Shown: positions 14,196 to 25,679 of the stretch, piece by piece | How positions within the stretch are numbered: position 1 is the first letter of the stretch | Layout of the letters: each line of letters opens with the position of its first letter | NCBI GenBank assembly: GCA_000697055.1 | Contig: JNDT01001818.1 | Location: forward strand, 62,001-126,000 | Direction of reading: 5' to 3' | Length of the DNA stretch: 64,000 bases | Origin: Saksenaea vasiformis B4078 | Lineage: Eukaryota > Mucoromycota > Mucoromycetes > Mucorales > Saksenaeaceae | Program-made: the position numbers and the translations under genes | Notes under the pieces: model-generated | The model's input: the letters and a program-made list of their open reading frames with translations, nothing else | What the model was told of the DNA's origin: nothing | Database searches by the model: none

Positions 14196-16533
14196 ATTAA
14201 ACATTTGTTGATCGTAACAATCGCTCCTTGTTTGGGGCGCAGCCCTACCATATAAAGTAACAAAACGGACAAGCAAATGCTTTTGGTTCCTCATAGAAAT
14301 AGCTTATATAGCGTCCATCTTTTGACTCTAATCTATAAACTTTTTCTATCTGTTTGCATAGCGTAATTCGACCTTTGTTCATGTGATGTCTAACCGCAAG
14401 TGACATTTTTGTAAACAACGTCAACCCTGCTCTCGTACATATAGTAGCCGATTTGGTAGAGCGATGACCGCGGTACGGAAAGCGGTTTTCTTCTTTTTCT
14501 TGATAGAAACGGTCCGTTGAAGTGTAACGGAAAATCGCGAGTAGTACTACTACTACTACGTCATGTAAAGGACAAGGATTGACGCCATTTGTATATTACA
14601 AAAGGAACAAACAATAGTATCACTGTCTGTCAATTTCCGATCCTTGGCTGATGACAGATGTACATCGACGTGAGTTAAAAAATCTCATTGTACTTTCTGC
14701 TTCTTCTCCGACTCTGCATCCTGCGTCATAGCGCGTTATGTACAACTGAAAAAGAAAAAAGATATCTGCTCTGAACACATGATGTACAGCTATAGCGTTC
14801 GGTTCTATACTCAAGGACGCTACGGTAACAGGGTACTACTAGTAACTGCAGCTCAATGAGTAACAAAGCAGCATTGTCAACGGAGCATAAAAAGTGTTCT
14901 TCATCAGCCGCAGTTGAAATTCCGATGAACTTTGTTGACGAGGATACATGTACCTTCTGGTGTAGCATCCACGTTGATTGAAAGCTCTTGGGCTATGGTT
15001 TGTGTGTTGTCGATCTGGGATTCGATTCCTCACACATCATTTAATGACGGGCAACACATTGTCCAATACACAATAAGGAGAGCATTATGGTGCAATGGAT
15101 TTTGTTTTGTAAAAAAAGAAAGGAGTAATGTGGTATCATGCTTTATAGCTCATATGAAAGGGCAGAAACCAAATGATGATAGACGCAGTACGGCAAGTAG
15201 ATAAGGAAAAGGAAAAAAAAACGAAAGAAATTTCATAAAGGGGAAGTGGGGAATCAGATGTCATAAGCATTTGTCTTTAAGAACACTTTTGTATACACAT
15301 TAAAAAAAGCATCATTGCGTGGTAACCAACCAAACTCGTCAGCTTCAGCTTCATCATAGCCATTGTCTTCTTCATGATTGATTTCACGCATGGCACCGTG
15401 TTGTAACAAACACGTCGGGAGGAAGTTTTGCGATGTGTACATCATTACGGGGAGGGGCAATAGAAGGTGGGCCGAGCGTATGTTGACATGGACGAGCTTG
15501 CAATTTGTGATCCTTGATGATTGATTTGTTTGGACGAACTGATACATTCAACGACATTAACTATTCCCACACATCCTTGCAAACCTAGTGAATTTTCTTT
15601 TTGTTAACACCATCCCCTCTAGCTGACGTTGAGGCCGTATTCACTGCCTGACTGTAGCGTCGCAAGAAAATTGGCCTCGTTGTCGTATAAATCACATAGG
15701 AGGACATAGATCCACATTTAAAGCTCGACGTAATACCCAAGGTTTAAGACCACCTCAGGAACTCAAATTTACTGGCCAGGGTCAAGACCTCTGAATTAAT
15801 AGAGCGACAGATCGAAATGGGCGCTCAGGAAGCAGTTCTTGAATCCGTCGACCACATTGTCTTGTCATCCAGTACATGCCTAACAACCTTTTCGAAATTG
15901 TTCCACTGTGTCACAATCAGACCGGCGAATGTTGCAAGATTTTTTCCTTGTTGTCATTCAGCTTTTGATAATTGGAAACTGCTTCTTACACCATGAGGAA
16001 GTGACGAGTCAGTCATGATAAAAAAGAGAACAAGGTGAAGAGATACTAAAAAGAAAAAGAAAAGGTCGAACTTGATCCTATTTGCGCATCGTCGTAAAAA
16101 AAGAAAAACATACGTCAATCATCGTCATCTATGACGGCATAGCGGATTCGACCCGTGAATTGGTTGCTGCGGGTTCAACTTCACATTTGGCATACGTATC
16201 TCATGGAATATATAGACGAACAAAGCTCAACATACTAAGAAAAATGGACTCATGTATTTCAATAATACGTCCATGTCAAGAAGTCTACGTAGCTCATCAA
16301 GGGATTCACTAGTTTTTAGAGCAGAACGCATGGCGCGTTTTAGTCCCTCTTGGTGTCAAAGTGGGTTCCGTCTATCTCTATAAACTGCGCGTCCGTGAAA
16401 AGTTAATGCTTGGATGACGCAAATGTGTATTCAAAATCCAGCAATTTCAGTTGTGTGGTGAAAACAGCTGAGTCATTGCAAATTCAAGACCCCCTTATTT
16501 GGTAAACCTGTAATCTGTGAGTGTACCTCTTTC

Positions 16534-17296
16534 ATGCCGTCCTTTCTCGCGTGGTACCTGGGGCAGCTGGCTGCACACCCTCTCCGTACAAAGGCCATTA
16601 CAAGTGGCTTTTTGTCCGGCTCACAAGAGCTGTCAGCACAAAAGTTGTCAGGTGCAAAGCACTTTGACAAGAAAGTCATTCAAATGGCAGCGTATGGTAA
16701 GAAAACAGAAGAGAAGAGAGACAGCCTGGCGTAAATCCCGTTCATCGTTTTATCTACAGGCTTGTTCATTTCCGGTCCATTGAATCATGCACTTTACGAA
16801 CTGATGAATAAGGTGCTCGCAGGCAAAACAGGAACCAGGCTCAAGGTTTCTCAGTTACTGTTCGCCAATCTTGTGATTTCACCCATTATGAACACAGGTA
16901 AGAGAAGATGGAATGCAAAGCAACACGGGTTAACCTTGCTGATGACCCCATCGCATAGTATACATTAGCGCCATGACCATATTTGCCGGTCGTCGCTCGC
17001 CTGCGCAGATACAGGCAGCCGTGCGTGGAAGTCTTCTCAAAATGCAAAAACTCTCTTGGATTATTGCCCCACTGGTCTTGGTGTTTGCGCAGAAATTCTT
17101 ACCCGAACAAACTTGGGTGCCATTTTTCAATTTCGTCGCTTTCGGTACAACAATCTACCATTGCATAACTGTACTTACTAATCCGATACATAGTTTTTGG
17201 CACATACATCAACACTGTGATGAAGCGTCGGCAGCTGAAACCCGCGGAACCAAAGGAGCAGTAATACAGATCAACGATCATCAACCTTTTCTTTAG
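16534..17296 (+). CDS. Mpv17/PMP22-family peroxisomal or mitochondrial membrane protein
   Basis: Small four-helix membrane protein of the Mpv17/PXMP2/PMP22 family, thought to affect solute permeability of peroxisomal or inner mitochondrial membranes. Exons 16534-16696, 16760-16897 and 16959-17296 give 212 aa, close to the usual 170-200 aa plus a short tail. Family features in order: WYLGQLAAHPLRTKAITSG followed by SQELSAQK, GLFISGPLNHALYELMNK, SQLLFANLVISPIMN, and the C-terminal LPEQTWVPFFNFVAFG. The typical W-D-WP motif is weak. A second in-frame leader is absent, so the ATG at 16534 is taken as start. Whether it is peroxisomal (PXMP2/4-like) or mitochondrial (Sym1-like) cannot be decided. 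It ends 31 bp from the stop of the BRAT1-like gene on the other strand. Confidence 0.88.
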
Positions 17297-17327
17297 AAGA
17301 GAACGAATATATATGTATATGACTGAC

Positions 17328-20300
17328 TTAATAACAATCTAACGTATTGACATCATCTTTCTCGGGATCCTTGGGCTGAATGGATTGAGTCATCATGCCG
17401 GGGTTAATATCAAACGCTTCCTGATAAAGATGCTCAGGATTAACCGTCTGCCTGAGTCGCTCCAGATCGACCGTTGAAAGCGCTTGCAGAAATTTCGTGT
17501 CCCTGTCATGCTCATCCCCAAGCGAACGTTTACCAGTTAAGGGCTCCGCTGTCTGAGGATAATGTTCGAGAATACCCATAATGATGCGCAAGACCTCCGA
17601 CCGGACAAGGCGTTCGATATTCGTTGACTTCATATAAGTTTTAAGAAAAATAAGTCCGTATCCTTTTTTTTTTCCCTCAACTTACAGCTTCAATCAGCCA
17701 TTGGTCGCCCTTCACTACATAGAAAAATGGTCGTTCGTCTTCTTGCTCAGTATGTTCCTCATATTTCGTTCTCTTTCGCTGCTCCTTCTCGTGAAGATGC
17801 AGATACCATAAGCTTTCCAATAGTATGCATGTTCGTATAATCACGTCGCTATCAGCATCACCTACTAAAGCCTCTATGATAGAGGGACTATTTTCTTTGT
17901 TAAACGGTGACTTTAAAAACAGTGCACTTACTTTAACGCATCTTGCGATACGGAGCCTTCTCCCTCCATGAGCATTCCTTGACATGAACGATTGACTACC
18001 AGGCATATGATTGCATCGAGAGTGGCTCTACGAACAAACGCCTCTGAATCACGCAAGAGTCGTGGAAGATTCTTTGCAATATCGTGTGCCAACTTATTCT
18101 TCTGAATAAAATGCCACCCTTCCTTGCTTTTCATCATATTCTAATCTATGGATGAGCATATTTTACTCTGGAGAATGTACGTACTCTCCGTTACCTTTAA
18201 CACTTCAAGTGCCGAAGCACGAACGTAGGCCTCCTTATCGTTGATATGCTCAAAGACAAGGAGAGGAAGCTTGTTATCCAATGCAAAAGCTATCTTTCTG
18301 TCGGAAAATGGCTAAAAAAATATGTAAATATCTATCACTAGTTTGATTCTGTTAACCGCTTACCTCTTTGAAAAGACCGCCGATGAATTCAATGGCGACA
18401 TCACGAACATCCCACTCTGTGTCTAAAAGCTTCACATTCAAAGCATCCAGGAAGGCTTTCGATGATTCCTGTGAAGAACGGTCATTACATGTGTCCCAGC
18501 GAAAGGGTCGACGTACAAATACAAAGGCACTCAGTTTGTCATGGCCGAGCAAGACATCGACAGCCTCTAGTAATAACGAAGCTATGCGGCAATCAATGTT
18601 CACCTCATCCAATTTTTGAATTAGTAGAACCATTGACTAGAAATAGACTGATTTAGTACATATCAATTACCGCGACCGCCTACCTTGAACACGCTTCCAT
18701 GGATTTCATGCGTAGAACCTAGGTTCACTACATTTTGTAACAGTGCTAGAAGCAAGCTTAAGGTAGCTTTCAGCACTCTTTGATGGGATGACAATGTGTC
18801 TTTTTCTATAACAGACAAAGCATAATCTATAGAATGCGTATTCTGGTAATTCTCCTTTGTTAAGCACATTGAAACTTTTCCTTTTTTCTGTACCGTTGTC
18901 ATGGAGGGATACATGGTGACTAGCGTGTGAAGAGCCCGAAGAGCAGGTTGTGCAAGGTTGTGCTTTAAATGGATAGACTTCCGATCTTCTTGTAATAGCG
19001 TCTTCAACTTGGTAAAGCAACAGTTTCAGAATACATTGCTCGACTGCCCGCTCAACTTACCTTTTCATAGCTGAGCATTGCAAGGGATGCTTGATCTTTT
19101 ACACATAGCTGAACTAGATCCAGTAGAATATGGCAAGGTTGAAGAACTTCTGGCGAATCATCCGAGGCGAACCGTCCAAGAAGTATTAGTGAACACTCAA
19201 TAAGAGATGCACCTGTTAGTACCCCATCAAAATGAAGAGGCGTTTCTATATATTTTATGGCCAATGCGATCATGTACTCATAGGCTGATAAAGAAAAAGA
19301 ACCTTAGATGACCGCTTTTCCTTTCACGTTTCCTCACCTTCTTTTGGCCCATTCGACACATGTTGTGCTGGATCTGCCAGTAACAATTGTAATGGTGCAG
19401 GTACCCATTCAAAGAGAATAGATAATATTTCGATGATCTTTCGTCGTAGTAATCGATCGCGTTTATCCAAGAGACCTAAAAGTTGGGATAGCTGCAAGAA
19501 AAGATAAATCAGATGCCCGCCATTCTACTGACATACAATCCGTGTTTCCTGCATATATTTTAGCGCAGAATTTGTTCTGGAATTAGCGATGGACCAGCAA
19601 AAGTCCAAGGAATTCATCAACAAGCTTTGGTAGGGTTCGGATTGTAGGATAATGTTGATCTGTTCTGCTGGGTTCATTAATTCTGCTAACTCTCGTAAGA
19701 TCTTGACATGAGCATCCCCCAATGTCTCCACGTCGTCTTGACGATTCAGTAAACTACAAAAAAGGTCGCAGCATTCCGCGACAACCTGAAGATTTTTTTT
19801 TTTGCCTCAGTATCGTGTGGTTGGTCTTTCCCATTGTTTCATACAAATGTGCTCTGATCCAGCATGGCAAGAGTAATAAGCTTTCTTGTCTGATCATTAT
19901 CAAGAAGCCTATACATAAAGAAAAATGAGATGAATTTGTTGTCAATAGGATATGTACCATTGGGCGCCTTCCACGCAACTTGTAAAGTTTTTACAGGTTT
20001 CCAAACACGCAAATCTTACGGCTGCGTTATAAGAAAGCAGCATGGAACTAATCCCAGAGAGAAGGATAGGGTATTCAGTTTGTATCTTTGAGAAGAAAGA
20101 AGAGCTATGCGGGCCTCCCGATACGATCATGTGGCCTAGTAGGCGAAAGCATAGGGTCACGACTCTGTAATCTTGGTCTGGTTGCTCGCATGCCTTTAAC
20201 GAGCCTCAGTAACCAGAGTTCCATTTTCTAAGAAGTCATTGTGCGCACCTGATTTAGAATGGCAAGGATCTCCCAGTTATCAAAAACGATGATTCGATCG

Positions 20301-20440
20301 GGATCTTTGGCAAGAAATCCGCTAAGAAATGATAAAACTTTTTCGTACAGAGTATCATCTATAATGGTTTTGGACATGCATGGGATGGCCTCAATCACAT
20401 CTTTGGCGCGTTCGATCTCGTATGTATCAAAGTCTTGCAT
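17328..20440 (-). CDS. BRAT1: BRAT1-like HEAT-repeat protein
   Basis: Twelve reverse-strand exons: 20249-20440, 19958-20193, 19845-19908, 19537-19785, 19338-19491, 19061-19284, 18684-19007, 18364-18636, 18195-18311, 17932-18140, 17686-17887 and 17328-17627. They total 848 codons (847 aa; human BRAT1 is about 820). The protein is helical HEAT/ARM-like throughout. The most telling parts are VKLLDTEWDVRDVAIEFIGG followed by LFKE (metazoan BRAT1 has an equivalent WEVRDSALEFL-type repeat), YVRASALEVLK, SEAFVRRATLDAI, and the C-terminus: VDLERLRQTV, then an acidic tail ending LDCY. Human BRAT1 also ends DCY after an LDLEGLR-type helix. In animals BRAT1 binds the INTS9-INTS11 endonuclease pair and acts in DNA-damage and RNA-processing pathways. 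The assignment rests on recalled similarity and length; other HEAT proteins are possible but would not explain the tail. Confidence 0.68.
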
Positions 20441-21223
20441 GCTTCCCGATGCGAGTGAAGTTCAGTTTGCGGTGGTAGACGACTGGTTTTGCGCTGGCTG
20501 AGAATCAAAATGCTGGTCTTCAAGCTGGCATTGCTTATCATCAGCTATGTCACTGTGCCAATTGCTCTATTCAACTGTTCGTTCTTGAGATCAACTTTCA
20601 ACTGCTCTTTTTTTCGTACCTCTAGGTTGTGATGAATTCTGACATTGTCGATTACCTAAGATTTGTTCACGTATATCGTTTCTTTTTTTCTTTTTCTCAA
20701 CAACGTCCATGCTTTTCTCAAAGGTTGCATAATGCGCTCTACTCCTGCACCGATATTACTGGCCTTTCTCTGAAAAGGGATATGGGGTAACAAGATTACC
20801 CGAGCTATCGCTAAATTATAGCAATATTCTTTGACTTTTAAACAATGTCAACGTTACATGTACCCAAAGTAACCCTGTACATAGCTCACAAGAACAAAAG
20901 TATTTACTTCCCGGTAAAACTGTGCCTGATGCGGTGGGATAGATCATACACAATATAAATAATTTAATGATGAATAGTTTAACAATCGTCTTCATCGTCA
21001 AAAATATTTCTAAACGGCAGTTTTTCGGGATAAAAAAAATATAAACCGATGGGCAGCTTCGCCATCCCCCAACACAGAGTATTTTCTCGCCGTCTGCTTT
21101 CGACGTTGTCTGGATAACGCTCCCGGCAGCACGTGAAGAAGCTCGTCCATACTTTCTATCCCAGAGTCTAAATGAACACGACTATCAAATTGTTTCACTT
21201 CAAATATACCTTGTACATGTATA

Positions 21224-21370
21224 CAGTAGATATAAGGATATTCGATATAAGAATACTTTTAGGGGAACAAACATGATGGACACTATATTACGAACTTCAC
21301 TTGAAGAATATTCTGATAAAGGAATAAGTTTTCTGTCTAACAAGAGTATCCTTATATCGAGTACCTACTG
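21224..21370. mobile_element. Pogo-like MITE with imperfect terminal inverted repeats
   Basis: The left end begins CAGTAGATATAAGGATATTC after a TA (21222-21223). The right end, read in reverse, begins CAGTAGGTACTCGATATAAGG. The ends are imperfect inverted repeats of the CAGT...CGATATAA type seen in Tigger/pogo elements. The 3' target-site TA is not intact. About 147 bp, too short to code for a transposase. Confidence 0.55.
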
Positions 21371-21840
21371 CATAACGCTATAAAAAATCGACTGCTTATA
21401 GCTACCAATTCATAGGCCCATCTAAAAAGCAGATAGCGGCTCTTATTGCCTTCACTGATGGTCTTCTGCAGCATCTCCATAATATCGTCATCGTCATCGT
21501 CATCGTCACCATCATCACTGTTGTCACTTTCATTATCCCTATCATCGTTCCTCCCATCATCTCCATGACAGATGTTTGTTGCTTGTTGTCGACGATCACT
21601 ATATTCTCTGGCTTCACGACTGTTGTCTTCATACTCGCTATGTTCATCGTGCTCCTGCTCTATCTTGTGGTACTCTTTCTTGTGGCCAGCAGTCTGCCGT
21701 TTCAGTTGTTCTACTACCATCTCCAGGGTCTCAGTTATCAGTCTCCCGTCAAAAACAACATCAACCAATATGAGGTGAAAGTACTCGGTGATGGCAACAG
21801 TATAGCCAATGTGCGTACTTCAGCAATGGATCGCTGATCG
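21352..21840 (-). CDS. Acidic orphan ORF, possible truncated gene
   Basis: An open frame of roughly 160 codons without a recognised family. It starts after an in-frame stop near 21842 (ISDPLLKYAHIGYTVAITEY, FDGRLITETLEMVVEQLKRQ). It passes through a strongly charged region (HDEHSEYEDNSREAREYSDR) and an Asp run (DDGDDDDDDDD), then KTISEGNKSRYLLFRWAYEL. No ATG is obvious, so upstream exons may be missing. The last codons and the stop lie inside the MITE at 21224-21370, so the original C-terminus may have been replaced. It could be a transposon-encoded or degenerate protein; function unknown. Confidence 0.3.
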
Positions 21841-21958
21841 TCAACTATGGATTTCCGATTAGCAAGCTTTGCTTTCTTCAAAGCTCGGAACCGCCAGAAA
21901 TCCGTGTTACTTTATCTTTGTGGATTCCTGTCAAAAGGAACTGAAGCTGAGTGGACTG

Positions 21959-22095
21959 CAGTGGTTCCCTGATAATTTCAACCGCCAAAGTACAGGCATC
22001 TGGTTGAAGCTACCGAGAGTTGAAATTGTGTGGAATTGTTTAAGGTGTAGATATTTCTCCAGTTTCTCCAAAAAGTTTGAAAATATGGTGAGGTT
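21959..22095 (+). mobile_element. MITE copy A, 3'-truncated
   Basis: Begins CAGTGGTTCCCTGATAATTTC. It is clearly similar along about 135 bp (including the stretch ACAGGCATCTGGTTGAA and the following TTGTGTGGAATTGTTTAAGG) to the reverse complement of the complete element at 24715-24887. The right terminal repeat is not recognisable. Confidence 0.7.
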
Positions 22096-22619
22096 GTGTT
22101 TTCCGTGTTTTCCCTTGCTGTGATGCAAAATCTTTGATGCACGGCCAATGCCCTGCGCTTACGGGTGAGAGATGTCCGTCGCCTTACGGGGCCATACCGG
22201 AGTGGGAAGTATCACATTCGAGCGATATGTCTTTACAAGCCCTGATGTGATGGGCAAGTTTGCGGTAATGCTGTGAACGACGTCGAACAAGACAAGGTGT
22301 CTTCGTCTTTTAACGTGCCCTTCTTTTACTGATAAGCCACAAAACTGAACAAAAGTCGTAACTGTGCCTGAACTATGTCTTCATTGAAATATGCGATAAT
22401 CACGTTTTTCATTGCGAAGTTTCCGAATGGTGAATTATGAGGAGACTGGTCTGCTAACTTTAACGAGGAGATTAATCGTTACACAGATTTCAGCCTCGGT
22501 ATTGGCTGTTCGACGCGTAAATTAAACACCGAGCGGATATTTTGCAGGCGCCTTCTCTCTGCACTCTGGCCACGCGGGAGCGTCGTGAACAAGGGATGAA
22601 GTTCCCGGTGATGAAGACC

Positions 22620-22885
22620 GGTGTTGACCAGATACGCGCTGCAGAGAAATTGGAACGATGGAATGTCTGACGCTCTATTGTGGAAGACGGATGATGCTGA
22701 TCGTGACAATATTTACGTACTTGAGTGATGGATAAGAAACAGCACCATAGCCGAGATGGTTCGAGACTAGAGGTCATGCAGGTAAAGGGTAACAAAAGAA
22801 CATGAGTGCTCCTGAATAGGTAATGAAGGATTGACACCCTTCTGGGAGATGTTTTTGGAATAACAAGCCAAAGAAAAAACAAAAG
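22620..22885 (+). repeat. Dispersed repeat, copy 1
   Basis: Alignable by eye with 36100-36365 in the same orientation, at roughly 60-70% identity with small gaps. Shared blocks include TACGC..TGCAGAG, TGTTGTGGAAG-like sequence, CATAGCC.(A/G)GA.GGTTC and TTGACA.CCTT.CTGGGA.ATG. Confidence 0.5.
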
Positions 22886-24714
22886 GGGAGATTAGCGTTC
22901 TCCTTAACCAGTCGTTTATCCGAAACATTTTCTTGTGGGAGATAACAGAATCATGTTTCTGGACACACTGTTTACAAATAGCGGTAAGACCCTATCATTA
23001 ACAGGTCTTCTGCATAAAATAAAAGAACATTATCTCTGATGCGTCTTCTGTCGTGGATAATAGAAGCTATCAATGACACGAGCGTAACAAGGAGGAGTAT
23101 GACACGCGCATCATAGCATCGGATGAATGCAGAAAGACTTAGTTCAAAGCGTAACAATCACATGAATGTAATGATAAACAATCTTAAGCCGACACAGAGT
23201 CGTAAGAAAACTTCACTATTAATTAGAAACGGAGGCGAAGGAAAGAATTCCAATGTTCTTTCTACCGGTTACTCTTCCGATTGCTACTTTTCAAAGCGGC
23301 GAAAAGAGAGAGGTTGTATGTGTATTCTGAATACGGAACGTCATCGACTTTATCATGATCCATCTATTGTTGTCCAAACGGCTGGACATTCAATCGTAAC
23401 GTGGACAGGTTAGTGAGATGGCATCCCGACGGTTTTCTAGCTTTGCAGACCACCGACAAAGGCAATGCATATGTTGTCTATGATCGTCGGCAAACCACAG
23501 ACGGGTTCAATGTCCACATCGGGTAGACAGATATGCAATAAGTAGACTTCGGGGTACCCATTTAGATGAACGCTGTTACGGATGATGCGACCACAAATAT
23601 GGGTAAGTTTGTCGGAAAGGCTGTTACTTGCTGTGCTCTACGTTCCTAAATACAGGCAAAGATAATCAATTGACGCCTCCTATCGTCCTTGTATGCATCG
23701 TACATTCGTCTTTGAACCAACATCGATGTGCGTCCATATCGCATTCGAAGCTAACCTCAACCTGAGTGCGAATTTCTTGCCAAGATTATCTGAGCTCGTC
23801 CAAAAACAGCTGGGATACCGAACGCCTTACTGGGTAATCGATTAATTAACCAAGTTTTCTGTACTTACTAATCCAAAAGGATCAATAGAGTTACAGGTTT
23901 AAGAGCTTATCTATTCCTCAGTCTTTCGTTCTTGATGTGTTATAGAATGCCGTCGATTGTCGATTCTTCATTGACGTGCAACCGGAAAAATAGCTTTTCC
24001 GAATTCAAAGTTTTTTGGATCTCAGTTCATCTACGGTTAAAAGATTGTTCGTGTGCTAGAGAATACCAGTCAGATTTGGTCTGTGATACGCAACGTTCCT
24101 AATTTAGATAGCAAAAGTTTCTGGGCAGGCGCTAAGCTAGGAACGAATCCTGCAAAGCAACCGCAAGGATAACTGGTATCAAAAACATGGGATTGGGGAC
24201 AACAGCTGCTGCTGATGGTGAAACGGGCGCAAGACAAAGAAAAATGACCAACCGTCCGTTGTGTATTTGGTAGCCAAGCGACGGCCAATGAAATTCTCCG
24301 TAAGACACCCCGTTGAGACGACTGCATTCTTCCTCCCTTTCTGCGATCGCAATGGTGCTGGAGTACTTCCTGCAAACTGATCCCATCATGTGGAACGTTG
24401 AAAGCATAGTGAACGATCTGAATGATGAATGCGACAACTTGCTACTGAGCTAGTTTGTTTGAATTTAAGCAATTGAAAAGCCTTTCCGAATCAGCAGCCT
24501 CTAACGCAAAAGCGAAAAAACGAGCGAGGAGTATGCTCAACAATTGGGAAGTATGTTATGGACAGTCAATGTCGACAGTATCAACAGATTTTCTCTTAGA
24601 ACACGAAGAATCTGGCTGTCTCTGCTTAGGAAAAATTACAAGGAAGAAACGTTGAAAAGTCGGGAACGAAACGAGGGAGCAGCATCAATCTTACACCAGT
24701 CTACAATGGCCGTA

Positions 24715-24887
24715 CAGTGGTCCCTCGATAATTTCACCCTCGATTGTTTTCAACCCTCAGTACTTTCAACCTTTTCGGAAAAACTGGAGCAGCATCTGCG
24801 CCTTAAATCATTCCATACAACTTCAACTCTCAATAGTTTTAACCAGATGCCTGTAGTTTGGCGGTTGAAATTATTGGGGGACCACTG
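24715..24887 (-). mobile_element. Complete MITE copy B with TA target duplication
   Basis: 173 bp flanked by TA on both sides (24713-24714 and 24888-24889). Terminal inverted repeats: the left begins CAGTGGTCCCTCGATAATTTC; the right, reversed, begins CAGTGGTCCCCCAATAATTTC. TA duplication and CAGTGGTC ends fit the Tc1/mariner-pogo superfamily. Non-coding; mobilised in trans if at all. Confidence 0.8.
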
Positions 24888-25507
24888 TAGTCTCCCCGTG
24901 CCTTCAGAATATGTCTCTGACTCGGAACAACCAGTTGATGACCAATATCAAGACTTCGAGGCGATGTGGGAGACGTTCATGCGAACAGAAACATTTGCTG
25001 GCTATTACCCGTATCAGGTAAGTTGAATTGGAGGATGTCCAATTTTTCTTTTTTTTTCTTTTTTGCTAATAAAATGATTGTAAGCTCGAAAAAAGTGGTA
25101 TCATCCACACTGGTAAGACAATAGCTCAAAAGAGACATGGCATACTAGACACTGTTTATTCCCTTTTGGCGCTTGAGCGGCCTATTCAAGATTTTCCAGC
25201 AATAATATATGGTGAATATATCAGGCAAATATGTTGCAGCAGCGGTTATGTAGGTTCCACATCGAATGTATGACGCAACTGAACTGATCACTTCTGTAGG
25301 GGACGGATGGGTGTCGATCTCGTATCTTTAGTGCAAATCTCGACGATTCTCTCTATTCTCTTTGGTGTCGTCTATCCTCTTCATCCTGTAGGTGCTTTGA
25401 AGTCATAACGTACTGCCTTCTCACATGCCTCGCTATAGTTCTGAAACAATTCACAACGTGGATCATCCTGCTGATATATCCGAGTCTGAAGCTGCATATT
25501 GCCATTA

Positions 25508-25679
25508 CAGTGGTCGCTCGATATAACGATACCCATGGTGGAAAGGAAATTCATCATTTTATGGAGAATATCGTTTAAGCAGACATGCGATGTTTATAGC
25601 TTACCGATTCTGTTCCAAAAAAAAATCATAATATCAAGAATATCGCTGTATCGAATATCGTTATATCGAGCGACCACTG
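25508..25679. mobile_element. Complete pogo/Tigger-like MITE with 24-bp perfect inverted repeats
   Basis: 172 bp, flanked by TA at 25506-25507 and 25680-25681. The outer 24 bp at each end are perfect inverted repeats beginning CAGTGGTCGCTCGATATAAC. Internal sequence contains further CGATAT(A/T) repeats. It shares the terminal CAGTGGTC and almost the same length with the element at 24715-24887 but differs inside, so it is a sister subfamily. Confidence 0.85.

Larger units (their letters stand above)
12262..16533. other. Intergenic region with GA tract and orphan ORFs
   Basis: 4.3 kb without a confident gene. It begins with the probable promoter of the bHLH gene, then holds A-rich patches, a GA microsatellite (13829-13884), three near-identical short motifs at 14095-14195, and a few orphan frames. 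One of these, 15254-15547 reverse, has an acidic C-terminal half (HEEDNGYDEAEADEFGW). It is unrecognised and may be a transposon remnant. Confidence 0.4.

Noticed and set aside
14440..14560. A tRNA-like A-box (TAGCCGATTTGGTAGAGCG)
   Set aside because: No matching B-box (GGTTCGANTCC) at the right distance and no cloverleaf that I could pair.
14960..15040. A B-box-like sequence (GGGATTCGATTCC) suggesting a tRNA or tRNA-derived SINE
   Set aside because: The upstream sequence does not form an acceptor or anticodon stem, and no A-box lies at tRNA distance.
21402..21647. Reverse-strand ORF with a long methionine/threonine run
   Set aside because: Out-of-frame reading of the Asp-rich repeat of the orphan ORF at 21352-21840.
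23123..23413. An ORF ending VVQTAGHSIVTWTG, resembling the GGGSIMVWG block of Tc1/mariner transposases
   Set aside because: Only one short block is similar, with no catalytic Asp motifs or further blocks; too weak to call.
24544..25026. A 160-codon ORF on the plus strand
   Set aside because: About a third of it is the MITE at 24715-24887 read through in frame, and the flanks have no recognisable domain.
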